The position numbers and the translations under genes were made by a program. The notes below the pieces were generated by a model that was not told the DNA's origin, did not search any database, and saw nothing but the letters and a program-made list of their open reading frames with translations. 14,917 nt of DNA from Baffinella frigidus (lineage: Eukaryota; Cryptophyceae; Cryptomonadales; Baffinellaceae), in assembly GCA_026770585.1 (NCBI GenBank), contig MU646483.1:438783-453699 (forward strand), in the 5' to 3' direction. The first letter of the stretch is position 1, and each line of letters starts with the position of its first letter. Below are positions 1 through 6,964 of this stretch, one piece after another.

Positions 1-66
1 CCAACCCCCAACCCCCAACCCCCAACCCCCAACCCCCAACCCCCAACCACCAACCCCCAACCCCCA
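1..66. repeat. (AACCCCC)n heptamer array at the window edge
   Basis: About nine near-perfect tandem copies of AACCCCC, with one ACC variant near position 48. It decays into AACCATAAACCCC at 67-80. It resembles but is not the CCCTAAA telomere unit seen elsewhere in the window. Its position at the first base suggests a contig end in low-complexity sequence. Confidence 0.9.
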
Positions 67-139
67 AACCATAAACCCCACGCCCCTCACCCTAAAACAG
101 GGGCTGCTGCTGCGGCGGTCGCTGCTCTCCGAAAAGGTG

Positions 140-935
140 CACGTTTTCTGCGCGCGCCTCCCGTCAGGACGCGCGTCCGGACGTCGCGTGCAGATGTGGG
201 AGGTCTTGTCCCGACTCTACTATTACCAAGTATGATCCAAACGTGTAGTAACTTTCGTTGTCTGGTTTTCGGAAGGGAAACGCGCGTGTCCGGGCGCAGA
301 GTACAGATGTGAGAGGTCTTGTCCCAAACCATCAGGTGCACAGTTGCACACTTCGTTGTACAGCTGTGCAGGTGTACAGGTGTACAGTTGTAGCGTTTTG
401 CAGTCAGTTGTCGATATGTACAGTTAGTTGTACAGTTGTACAGGTGTAGTTGTACAGGTGTACAATGAGTTGTACAGTTGTACAGGTGTACAGTTAGTTG
501 GGACAGTTGATGTTTTCTGCGCGAAGCTCCCGCCGGGACGCGCGTCCGGCCAACGTGTACCAATGTGGGAGGTCTGCAAACAAGCTCTCATCAGTGAAAA
601 TTACTACACATCAACGAAAAATTCTGCACATTTTCTTGACTATTACTAGCATGATCTAGTTGTGTATGGACGCGCGTCCGGACGCCGCGTACAGATGAGA
701 CAACCCCAGGATGTCAACTTGAGAATCGTCGGTCAACGCGAGTGCGGCAGAGCTAGGAGTATGGAAGGGCACTTGATGTGGGAGGTATGCCCCCTTCTCC
801 ACACGAGGCGCAACCCCGTGCCGGCCTACCAACGTGTCTCAGATACATGTGGGAGGTCTGCAATCAAGCTCTGGTCAACGGAAATTACTACACGTTTTCT
901 TCATGTTTTCTTTACTATTCCTAGTATGGTCCAGC
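140..935. repeat. Degenerate subtelomere-like repeat units with a GGACGCGCGTCC palindrome
   Basis: Three units carry the perfect 12-bp palindrome GGACGCGCGTCC (167-178, 536-547, 668-679). It is followed by a 'gatgtgggaggtct' block and then by 'ttactacaca...ttttct..actatt..tagtatgatc'. Related blocks recur at 190-250, 296-320, 560-660 and 842-930. The units are diverged and unevenly spaced. Open frames across them (for example minus 87-563) translate the repeat and show no domain, so I call no gene here. Confidence 0.7.
330..500. repeat. TGTACA-rich minisatellite
   Basis: Irregular tandem copies of TTGTACAGTTGTACAGGTG and variants (TGCACA, TGTGCA). The core TGTACA is self-complementary, so the tract can fold in many registers. 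It lies inside the larger degenerate repeat region. Confidence 0.8.
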
Positions 936-1020
936 TCTCCTAACGCCGCCTGAGTCGGGTTAACTGATGTTGGTTCACTCGAAACGTTGACGGATATGTA
1001 CCACAACCCCGGGGAATCAA
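700..1020 (-). repeat. Dispersed repeat D, two minus-strand fragments
   Basis: Positions 707-760 contain 'gatgtcaacttgagaatcgt' followed by 'cggtcaacgcgag' and 'gcggcagagctag', the reverse complement of the dispersed repeat D common at 4.6-8.8 kb. Positions 980-1020 contain its other end ('acggatatgtaccacaac'). The two pieces are diverged and separated by repeat units of the left region. Confidence 0.6.
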
Positions 1021-1094
1021 CTTCCGATCTCCTCGTTTTGGTCCTTGCTCGTGTCCGGGCATTCTACCCACACGCATGGGCGTGTCCGTATCTC

Positions 1095-1204
1095 GGTATC
1101 CCTCAAGTCGCGAGTAAGCTCATACGCCCTACCGTAGGGCCCTAGGACCTGCCTAGGACCTCGTGGGGGTCAATTTGGACCCCCTCGCCACTCAAGGGAT
1201 ATCC
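1095..1204. mobile_element. MITE family B, copy 1
   Basis: Inverted ends GGTATCCCTCAAGT (from 1095) and ACTCAAGGGATATCC (to 1204) enclose a core rich in CCTAGG and CCCTACCGTAGGG. About 75 bp match the reverse complement of 7779-7848, so at least two copies exist in opposite orientation. The right part holds an inner inverted repeat, GGGGGTC...GACCCCC (1164-1184). There is no coding capacity; this is inferred to be a non-autonomous DNA transposon. Confidence 0.65.
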
Positions 1205-1223
1205 TGGGACGTGACTGTACGGG

Positions 1224-1239
1224 CAATCTTTAAAGATTG
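1224..1239. repeat. Perfect 16-bp palindrome
   Basis: CAATCTTTAAAGATTG is a perfect self-complementary palindrome just outside MITE family B copy 1. No function is evident. Confidence 0.8.
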
Positions 1240-1330
1240 GCATTCCCTGGGTGGCAAGCCACTTAAGCTGTCGGGCCGTTCACCCAACCCGTCCTAGGGC
1301 TGCGTCCGCACCATGACCGTGGGGGTATGG

Positions 1331-1543
1331 GGACCCTGAACCCTGAACCCTACACCCTACACCCTACACCCTGAACCCTAAACCCTAAACCCGAAACCCG
1401 AAACCCGGAACCCGAAACCCGAAACCCGAAACTCGAAACCCTAAACCCTAAACCCCAAACCCTAAACCCTAAACCCTAAACCCTAAACCCTAAACCCTAA
1501 ACCCTAAACCCTAAACCCTAAACCCTAAACCCCAAAACCTAAT
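1331..1543 (+). repeat. Interstitial telomeric array, C-strand orientation
   Basis: Roughly 30 heptamers arranged in blocks: CCCTGAA, then CCCTACA, CCCTAAA, CCCGAAA, then about 14 near-perfect CCCTAAA from ~1437 to 1530. CCCTAAA is the plant/alga-type telomere unit. The block structure suggests local homogenisation of variants. A short extra run (two units) lies at 1872-1888. Confidence 0.9.
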
Positions 1544-1570
1544 CCCTCCGCGCCCAGACTGAAAATACTA

Positions 1571-1719
1571 CGGGGAAAAGTACATTGTAAGGGTCATATC
1601 CGGTTTTGTACCAGCCATGTCTCCATGACCGGGAAAATCCCGTAAAAGTACAATTGCAAGGCCTTTTCCGGTGCAAATTGGACGTGCCTGCAAAGGGCTT
1701 TACAATGTACTTTTACCCG
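1571..1719. mobile_element. Foldback element, 20-bp inverted ends
   Basis: CGGGGAAAAGTACATTGTAA (1571-1590) pairs with TTACAATGTACTTTTACCCG (1700-1719) with one mismatch. A third, diverged copy of the motif (CCCGTAAAAGTACAATTGCA) lies inside at about 1639-1660. Small size, inverted ends and no coding suggest a MITE-like element; no target duplication was recognised. Confidence 0.5.
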
Positions 1720-1781
1720 CAGTTTCTTCAGTCCGGTCGCAGAAAGCCAAGACTCGTTCGGACCCAAATGGGTTGGGTCGG

Positions 1782-1866
1782 GGAGCTCATCCGTAGATTG
1801 TTCCCACCTCCTCAAGAGTGAGGTGGGCGCGGCCTTCGATGTGAGTGTAAAGCACCAAAGCACCAC
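1782..1866 (-). repeat. Subtelomeric repeat S, copy 1 (inverted)
   Basis: This segment (GAGCTCATCCGTAGA... to ...GTGTAAAGCACCAAAGCACC) matches the reverse complement of 13573-13662 and, less well, 14766-14855. One inverted copy near the left end and two near the right end suggest a shared subtelomeric repeat. Confidence 0.75.
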
Positions 1867-1888
1867 CCAAGCCTAAACCCTAAACCCT

Positions 1889-2146
1889 CTGTTGGCAGGA
1901 GCGGGCGCGGTACCTGCAGCCTGAATCGCTGCTTGTCCAGCGCGCTTCGCTCCAGACCGAGGTCTGCACGCCCAGCCCCCAATTTGTACCAGGATAAGGT
2001 GTTCCAACCTCGTGACTGGCCAATATCGAACGCCCGGCCCTCAAAACAGGCTGCTCCCCGCGACTTTTGAGCGAGACGTCCCCGTAAAGCACCCAGTCAG
2101 CAGCCCCCGTAAAGCACCGAAAATGAAAACCACCGACCCCCGCTGC
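1889..2146. other. No gene recognised
   Basis: GC-rich unique-looking sequence. A direct repeat CCCCGTAAAGCACC occurs at about 2082 and 2105. Open frames on both strands (minus 1880-2185, plus 2012-2212) match no family I recognise. Confidence 0.5.
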
Positions 2147-2622
2147 ACGCGTGGTAGTGCTGCACGTTGCTCCTGGCCCTCCCACCGAGGCTGGCCGTCG
2201 CCTGTTAATTAGGAGGCCTGATGGAATTACTACGCCCTAAGTGATTTCTCCTGTTCAGCCTAATCACATGCCTCCTGGTTTACTATGCTGTGGAGTAACG
2301 GCTCCAAAAACGGAGCAGAAATACATCCCCCACGGATCTTGCGTGGTGAACCCGTGTGTTCGCCATTTACTTGGGAGCCTTAATTAGATTACTATGCCCT
2401 GGGTAATTTCTCCTATTCGGCCTAATTGAATTACTATCGAACGGCAGGGCGGTGAACCCGTGCGTTGCCCCATCTTGTGAGCCTCGGTCGGACAGGTGAT
2501 GAGCCTCGATGGTTGACTAATGAAGGTATCTTAGATCTCGCTCGTCTAAGCGGGGTCTGACATCTGCAGGCGTGGCTATGCAGCACGTTCCTCCTGGCCC
2601 TCCCGCCGAGGCTGGCCGTCGC
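2147..2622. repeat. Degenerate duplications, 45-60 bp and ~165 bp apart
   Basis: Block 2151-2201 ('gtggtagtgctgcacgttg', 'tcctggccctcccaccgagg', 'ctggccgtcgc') recurs at 2572-2622. Between them, TTACTAYGCCCTRRGTRATTT followed by CTCCTRTTCRGCCTAAT occurs near 2224 and 2388, with a third start at 2426. 'GGTGAACCCGTGYGTT' occurs near 2345 and 2452. The unit is rearranged and no gene is visible. Confidence 0.65.
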
Positions 2623-2638
2623 ATGCATCACTGCCTCC

Positions 2639-2875
2639 ACAATCTCGGCCCGCCTCGTCGAAAAGGCCGCCGTGAGATTCGAGAAAAAGCATATTCAGCA
2701 ATATATATGAGTATGCTTTCCGGGTGTGCGGGGTTGGATGTGAGGAGTGATGTGAGGAGAGACTCTACTATCTCGGCGCCTTGTCGAAAAAGCTGCCCTG
2801 AGATTCGAGACTCGCAAGTTGAAAGTAAAGTACTGAATATGCTTTCCGGGTGTCCGGGATTGGATGTGAGGAGAT
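2639..2875. repeat. Two-copy tandem duplication, ~129-bp period
   Basis: The unit runs from 'atctcggc..gccTcGTCGAAAA' through 'gagattcgaga', 'tatgctttccgggtgt' and 'ggatgtgaggag'. Copy 1 is ~2641-2758 and copy 2 is ~2770-2875. A continuous 143-codon frame (2572-3003) crosses both copies and runs into the adjacent MITE, so I treat it as chance. Confidence 0.75.
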
Positions 2876-2919
2876 GTTCCCTCCTCGCTCGAGAGCGGTG
2901 GCATCGATCGGCCGCCAAG

Positions 2920-3040
2920 TACAGGGGTACCTCGCTCATAAGAAAACGCCGCCTTCTAGGACCCTACAGTAGGACCATGCCTAGGGCCCTAAGGTGGTCC
3001 TAGGGGGGTCGTGTTTTCTTGTGAGCGAGGTACCCCTGTA
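2920..3040. mobile_element. MITE family A (TA-flanked), complete copy
   Basis: A 121-bp element bounded by TA dinucleotides with inverted ends CAGGGGTACCTCGCTCATAA...TTGTGAGCGAGGTACCCCTG. The core (CCTAGGACC...TAGGGCCCTA...GGTCCTAGG) is itself nearly palindromic, so the whole element can fold into one hairpin. The TA flank and CAG ends fit the Tc1/mariner-like superfamily. No transposase is encoded here; mobilisation in trans is inferred. Confidence 0.88.
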
Positions 3041-3686
3041 GCTGTTTCCGTGAGTGTGCAGTCACATTTCTTTGTGGCGGAGTGCACGTGGAAGGAAAAG
3101 ATCTCATGTGGTTTGGGTATTTATTGGGCAAACCGTACCATCACAAAACCCTGTCTGCGGCAGACGGGTCATATTGAGCCACCACGAGCCTAGGTTGGCG
3201 GCAGAAAACACTCCCATTTGCAATCAGTAGGTGAAGCCTACAGCTACCACGATCTGTGTCCTTCCGTAGGATGCAGATATGACCACGCCAGATTGATCGA
3301 GGGAAACCGACGCCTTATCCACGTAAGATCTGGCGCGGTTGACTTAAGGATTCAAGGGGTTTCCCTTGAAAGATGTCAAAAGTGGATGTTTTTGGCGTCC
3401 TGGCGTGGGAAGATGCACGCTTCTTGGGATCTGAATCCTAAGATAGGACAAAGAACGCGCGTTCCAAATGTCGCCCTGGGACCTAAATTGTTGACCCTAA
3501 ACCACCCTACACCAGACCAAGATGAGATGCCCGCCCTGATTCTGGCTGTCCTCTGTGGCAGCGGTCCCAAAGCGGACCGGTGCACCTCAGGATCCGTCCC
3601 ATGCACCGAAACAACGCATACCCAGCAGGCGCTCCCGCTAGCTTTGGGGAAGTGCACGGCACGGGCGCGTTGACCAGCCTGTGCCC
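3041..3686. other. No gene recognised; two small hairpins
   Basis: Contains a hairpin with 8-bp arms TTCAAGGG/CCCTTGAA and a GTTT loop (3351-3370) and a smaller one, GTAGG-TGAAG-CCTAC (3227-3241). An open frame of 151 codons (plus 3218-3673) has no domain or compositional feature that I recognise, so I leave it uncalled. Confidence 0.45.
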
Positions 3687-3885
3687 TTACTCCTCATCGC
3701 GAGCGCGCACATTTGCGCAATGTCTCGCCAGGTTGCTGGACTGCGAGAAGGCCATACCGCAGGTTGTGCAGAGGCAGGGGCGGTTGCCAGAATGGGTACG
3801 CATCTGTACCGTCAGGCTGTCGGACCGTGCGAAGGCCTGGCCGCAGGTGTTGCACGTTTAGGGGCGGTCGAGAATGGGTGCGCAC
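3687..3885 (-). pseudogene. C2H2 zinc-finger remnant (two fingers)
   Basis: On the minus strand, one frame from ~3857 down to a TAA at 3687 reads two tandem C2H2 fingers joined by a classic linker: TCNTCGQAFARSDSL...MRTHSGNRP, then CTTCGMAFSQSSNLARH. The two fingers form an ~84-bp tandem repeat in the DNA. Such fingers usually bind DNA in transcription regulators. Damage is visible. In finger 1 the first zinc-binding His is Gln, and in finger 2 the last His is Val. An in-frame TAA (3858-3860) stands where the linker's aromatic residue is expected. The preceding linker lacks two bases relative to the next one, which would shift the frame of any finger upstream. In the finger frame the stretch before the TAA stays open to ~4328 but shows no finger. 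Family assignment from the spacing of Cys, Phe, Leu and His is strong. The pseudogene call is an inference. Confidence 0.7.
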
Positions 3886-4300
3886 TGGTCAAATGGTTGA
3901 CTTTTGACAGGCGAGACAGCAGAAGTGACTTTTGATCGCCGCCATGCTCGCAAGGCACGCTTCCGCCCCTTCCTGCGCGCCCAAGCATCATCTCCTTGCA
4001 GCCTCTGGTTGAGGGGAAGGATTGTTTTCTTTTCTAGCTCCCGTGAAGCATCACCAGTTTTGGTGGCGGGGCCTTGGGGGATGACCTTTGGTGCTCTTTG
4101 AACGGGGGCCGGGTGATTTGGGCCGATGCGAAGCCGGCCTGAACTGGCGCTCCACCCGGCGGACGAAGTTGGACTCCTTGCCCTTCTTGTCGGGGCAAGG
4201 AGAGTGGTGTGCCAAGGTGCCGGGTCGACGGTACTTGGTTTGAAATGGAGGGTTTGTAGCTGGGAGTCGGGATTCATGGAGGAGACACTTCGGCGGACGA

Positions 4301-4585
4301 ATGGAGGATAAAGAACCTGACGCCGCAACGCTGATATCCCGACCTGCCCGCAGTGTCCTCGTCCTCGCCGCTGTCGCCCTCCCTGCTGCCGCCGCTTTCG
4401 CTCCGGGAGCCGCCCCTGCCCTGGTTGCGCTCCAACCCGAACCCACGTCCCTCACCCCACAGCCCAGCTCCGCTCCCTGGACTGCACGCCCCAAGCACGC
4501 AGCCCCTAGATCTATCATGCATCCGCACTGTGAACACCACCTGCGAACGAGCAAGCGCGCCGAAGCTTCCGGGGACGTGTCCTAG
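4301..4585 (+). CDS. Candidate 5' exon with signal peptide and plastid-type AFAP motif
   Basis: From ATG 4301 the frame reads a short polar start ending in RPAR, then a hydrophobic segment (SVLVLAAVALPAAAA, ~residues 18-32), then FAPGAAPA and a Pro/Ser/Ala-rich stretch. A signal peptide followed by Phe-Ala-Pro at the predicted cleavage point resembles the bipartite presequences of secondary red plastids ('ASAFAP' motif, established for diatoms and cryptophytes). There it directs import through the ER into the plastid. The frame ends at a TAG inside dispersed repeat D. If real, this is only a first exon, and the donor site is not obvious (GT at 4575-4576 is one possibility). The spliced exons at 6965-7955 are on the same strand and could belong to the same gene, which I cannot prove. 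The opposite strand reads a Gly/Ser/Glu-rich frame, so the strand is uncertain. The acidic N-terminus is atypical for a signal peptide. Confidence 0.33.
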   Translation: MEDKEPDAATLISRPARSVLVLAAVALPAAAAFAPGAAPALVALQPEPTSLTPQPSSAPWTARPKHAAPRSIMHPHCEHHLRTSKRAEASGDVS

Positions 4586-4690
4586 CTCTGCGTCACTCGG
4601 CCGAATATTCTCAAGTTGGCATGCTGGGTTCGCGGTACTAACCCGTCAACTATGGAGCGAAAAAGAGCCCGGGCTCACCCATATGGTGAG
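4577..4690 (+). repeat. Dispersed repeat D, copy with AGAGCCCGGGCTC tail
   Basis: Begins CTAGCTCTGCGTCACTCGG, continues 'aatattctcaagttggca' and ends in 'aaaagagcccgggctcacc'. The tail, which contains the 12-bp palindrome GAGCCCGGGCTC, recurs at 8775-8793 in another D copy. The repeat supplies the stop codon of the candidate exon before it. Confidence 0.75.
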
Positions 4691-4846
4691 TCCAAACAGG
4701 CGGAGCCAGAGCTACGTTTCCCGCCAGCGCGGGGGCGTGAGCAGCGAGCGGGGTCAGGGGTGCAGGGTGCAGGGTCATGCTTCCTGTCCTACAAGATGTT
4801 CGGGCCGGGTCCGGGGCCCCCGCCACCACACACCTCCATTTAAACT

Positions 4847-4897
4847 CGAGAATAGCCAGGCAATCCGACTGAGGCAGAGCTACAGGGTCCTCTCCTA
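4847..4897 (-). repeat. Dispersed repeat D, minus-strand fragment
   Basis: Reads 'ctcgagaatagccaggcaat' and then 'gaggcagagctacaggg', the reverse complement of the start of repeat D. The junction TA-CAGGG is the same TA that carries MITE insertions in two other D copies, but no full MITE follows here. Confidence 0.65.
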
Positions 4898-4937
4898 CTC
4901 GGACCAGGTGCCGGTGCTTCCGACCACGACCCTCCAA

Positions 4938-4999
4938 AGTGTACCAAATCCCGATTCCCGTCTGTACCAAATCCCGATGTACCAAATCCCGATTCCCGC
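4938..4999 (+). repeat. Short tandem repeat, GTACCAAATCCCGATTCCCG
   Basis: Three consecutive copies of TGTACCAAATCCCGAT, two of them extended by TCCCG. The stretch between the tail of repeat D at 4690 and here (4691-4846) is GC-rich and contains open reading but no recognised domain. Confidence 0.8.
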
Positions 5000-5062
5000 C
5001 GGGCAAGCCTCGAAGCGATTGCCGCCAAAGCCCGTCTGCGATACAGAACGCCGATACACTCT

Positions 5063-5300
5063 TGAACCCTAAACCCTAAACCCGCGCGACTCACAGAGAG
5101 ATCTCCTTGCGAGATTTCCTTGTCTGAACCATAAAACACTGAAACTGAAACCCTGAACCCTAAAACCTAAACCCTAAACCATGAACCATACCCCATAAAC
5201 CATAAACCATAAACCATAAACTATAAACCCTAAACCCTAAACCCTAAGTCCTACGCCCTAAACCTTAAATCCTAAACCCTAAACCTTAATCCTAAACCCG
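5063..5300 (+). repeat. Degenerate interstitial telomeric array, C-strand orientation
   Basis: CCCTAAA units mixed with CCATAAA, CCTTAAA, CCCTGAA and CATGAAC variants, interrupted at 5084-5140. It has the same orientation as the 1.3-kb and 7.7-kb arrays and is more decayed. Confidence 0.85.
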
Positions 5301-5336
5301 TTCGTTCCGTGCCGCTTTGAGTTTATGGTCCGACTT

Positions 5337-5361
5337 CATAAATTCACTTAGTGAATTTATG
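5337..5361. repeat. 25-nt perfect palindrome, AT-rich
   Basis: CATAAATTCACT-T-AGTGAATTTATG has 12-bp arms about one central base. A further half copy (AAGTGAATTTATAAGTGAA) follows at ~5369-5387. It could be a hairpin or a symmetric protein-binding site; no function is evident. Confidence 0.8.
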
Positions 5362-5445
5362 AGTGACGAAGTGAATTTATAAGTGAATGGGGGGGCACTT
5401 CGTGCCCGTGATGTTGGACACGCGGGGCGGCTTGGGGCGGGGCGG

Positions 5446-5565
5446 TACAGGGGTTACTCGCGAATAAGAACACGCACCGCCCTAGGGTCCTACGGTAGGC
5501 CATCCCTAGGAGCATATGACCACCCTAGGGGCGGTGCGTGTTCTGATTCGCGAGTACCCCCTGTA
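5446..5565. mobile_element. MITE family A', complete copy with paralogous empty site
   Basis: A 120-bp TA-flanked element with ends CAGGGGTTACTCGCGAATAA and TTCGCGAGTACCCCCTG and inner arms ACACGCACCGCCC/GGGCGGTGCGTGT. The outermost bases match family A but the rest of the arms differ, while the core keeps the CCTAGG/CCTACGGTAGG motifs. The flanks (ggcttggggcggggcgg | gcgctgcgcaaggg) recur uninterrupted at ~5842-5874 with a single TC in place of TA-element-TA. This supports insertion with duplication of TA. Confidence 0.87.
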
Positions 5566-5649
5566 GCGCTGCGCAAGGGCACGTGCGCCACCTTGCTATG
5601 GTTTTGTGCTATCTCAAGGATGGCATTGCTCACGTATTTTACGTAATCC

Positions 5650-5725
5650 CCCCTACGACAGTATCAAATCAAATTTAAATCAAATGAGGGTAGTTTGATT
5701 TAAAATATTTAAAATTAAATTATGT
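5650..5725. other. AT-rich tract with imperfect inverted repeat
   Basis: The most AT-rich stretch of an otherwise GC-rich window. 'atcaaatttaaatcaaa' pairs imperfectly with 'tttgatttaaaatattt'. It could be a scaffold, origin-like or promoter region, but nothing specific can be claimed. Confidence 0.5.
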
Positions 5726-5841
5726 GAGAGTCTTGCCGTGATGTGAGACACGACCGCAGGCTCGGGGCGTGCCCGCCTCGCGCGAGAACATAACTCATTC
5801 ATGCAGACACGATTAATATGCTGATTCGGGGGTCGACCGCA

Positions 5842-6090
5842 GGCTCGGGGCGGGCCGGTCGCGCTGCGCAAGGGTACGTGCACCACCTCGCTCAACGAAG
5901 AAAAGGTCTCCGCCTACCTCTATTGACAGGCTACTCTCCAGTCGACGTTCTGGGGTTGCGGTGCGAATCCGTCACTGTTTCGTGGCACACTCCAGTCAAC
6001 TTGTGGTGTGAAAACGAGCGTCACCTCGCTCAGCGAAGCCCAGGTCTTCTCCTACCACCAGCCCTCACAGAAAGCTCAAATCACTGCTGT
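5842..6090 (+). repeat. Dispersed repeat D, extended unit
   Basis: An extended form with GCGCTGCGCAAGGGTACGTG, then CACCTCGCTCAACGAAG, then the D body (ggctactctccagtcgacgt, 'ctggggttgcggtgcgaatcc'), then 'gtttcgtggcacactccagt' and 'caacttgtggtgtgaaaacga'. The same order recurs at 6180-6520, giving two adjacent degenerate units. The open frame 5818-6111 only translates this repeat. Confidence 0.7.
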
Positions 6091-6122
6091 CCTTCTATTT
6101 TTCTGGTATAAATCGGGCCACG

Positions 6123-6141
6123 GACGTCGGATTCCGACGTC
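6123..6141. repeat. 19-nt perfect palindrome, then a 14-bp direct repeat
   Basis: GACGTCGGA-T-TCCGACGTC is perfectly self-complementary around one base. It is followed by two copies of AAACTGATTTAGTT (6144-6157 and 6168-6181). No function is evident. Confidence 0.8.
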
Positions 6142-6179
6142 GTAAACTGATTTAGTTTTAGTGGCCGAAACTGATTTAG

Positions 6180-6520
6180 TTGAAGCGCTTCGCAAGGGCA
6201 CGTGCGTCACCTCGCTCAGCGACGCCAAGGTCTCGCTCTGCATCAGTCAATCTGCACTTCTCACGCCCCCCCCCCCCTCTGTTTCGTGGTTCAAACCAGT
6301 CAACTTTGGTGTGGAAACGATAAGTCAACCCGGCTGAGGCAGAGCTAGAAGGTGCCACATCGATCAGCGAAACCAAGGTCTTTTCCTAGCTCTACTGACC
6401 GACTATTCTCATGTTGACGTTCTGGGGTTGCGATGCGAGTCCGTCAACTTTGAGGGGGCCTCGTGCGCTACTTCGCTCAGCGAAAACAAGGTCTCCTGCT
6501 AGCCCTGTCTTAGTCTTTTT
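6180..6520 (+). repeat. Dispersed repeat D, second extended unit with nested inversion
   Basis: Repeats the order seen at 5842-6090 (gcgcttcgcaagggcacgtg, cgtcacctcgctcagcga, 'aaggtctc'). It includes a short inverted D fragment ('gtcaacccggctgaggcaga', 6326-6345) and a forward D copy at 6384-6445. Positions 6263-6276 hold a poly-C run. Confidence 0.65.
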
Positions 6521-6544
6521 GGTCTCGCCAATTTGTCGAGACCG

Positions 6545-6635
6545 GGCTGGTTTTCGCTCCGAATTTGAAGGATTTGTACCCCAGAACCCAGGATGTCAAC
6601 TTGAGAATAGTCTGTCAACTCGCCTGAGGCAGAGC
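6545..6635 (-). repeat. Dispersed repeat D, minus-strand copy interrupted by a MITE
   Basis: Reads 'ggatttgtaccccagaaccc', 'gatgtcaacttgagaatagt' and 'cgcctgaggcagagc', a near full-length reverse-complement D body. It ends exactly at the TA where the next MITE is inserted. Confidence 0.75.
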
Positions 6636-6760
6636 TACAGGGGTACCTCGCTCATCAGGAAGCTCCCTCCGCTAGGACCCTACAGTAGGCCTATGCCTAG
6701 GGCCCTACGGTGGTCCTGGGGGGGTGGGCGCATTCTTACGAGTGAGGTAGTCCTCCTGTA
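6636..6760. mobile_element. MITE family A, complete copy inside repeat D
   Basis: 125 bp with TA at both borders and inverted ends CAGGGGTACCTCGCTCATCA and ACGAGTGAGGTAGTCCTCCTG; the right end has more substitutions. The left flank GAGGCAGAGC-TA is the end of dispersed repeat D. The uninterrupted sequence (gaggcagagctaagacctcg) is seen at ~8035-8054. Confidence 0.87.
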
Positions 6761-6775
6761 AGGTCTCCTCCCTGC

Positions 6776-6925
6776 TTCGCCTCGCTCGGGTTGACCGACT
6801 ATTCTCAAGTCGACACTCTGGGGGTGTCTCGTGACCTGTCACGTCCTAGCTCTGCCTCCATCGGGTTAACTGTCAGACTATGCTCAAGTAGACACTCTGG
6901 GGTTGTGGTACAAATCCGTTTGACA
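6776..6925 (+). repeat. Dispersed repeat D, two tandem copies
   Basis: Copy 1 contains 'gaccgactattctcaagtcg' near 6793. Copy 2 starts at CTAGCTCTGCCTCCATCGG (~6846) and ends GGTACAAATCCGTTTGACA (~6906-6924). Copy 2 ends some 40 bp before a splice acceptor. Confidence 0.75.
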
Positions 6926-6964
6926 ATTTATTAAACCTCAAACCTTTCCTTTCCCCCCTTGCAG

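Noticed and set aside
87-563. 158-codon minus-strand frame rich in YNCTT repeats
   Set aside because: Direct translation of the TGTACA minisatellite.
1331-1543. True chromosome end
   Set aside because: The array is internal, has degenerate blocks and is followed by more than 13 kb of other sequence.
5950-5975. tRNA gene suggested by GGTGCGAATCC
   Set aside because: No acceptor stem, D arm or anticodon arm can be folded around it. Kept only as a hint of a B-box-like motif in repeat D.
6411-6761. Recurrent 'RGTSLIRK..PLGPYSR.MPRALRWS' peptide in several frames (also 2572-3003, 8423-8707, 11584-11949)
   Set aside because: It is the translation of the MITE family A end and core, occurs in both orientations, and is not a protein domain.
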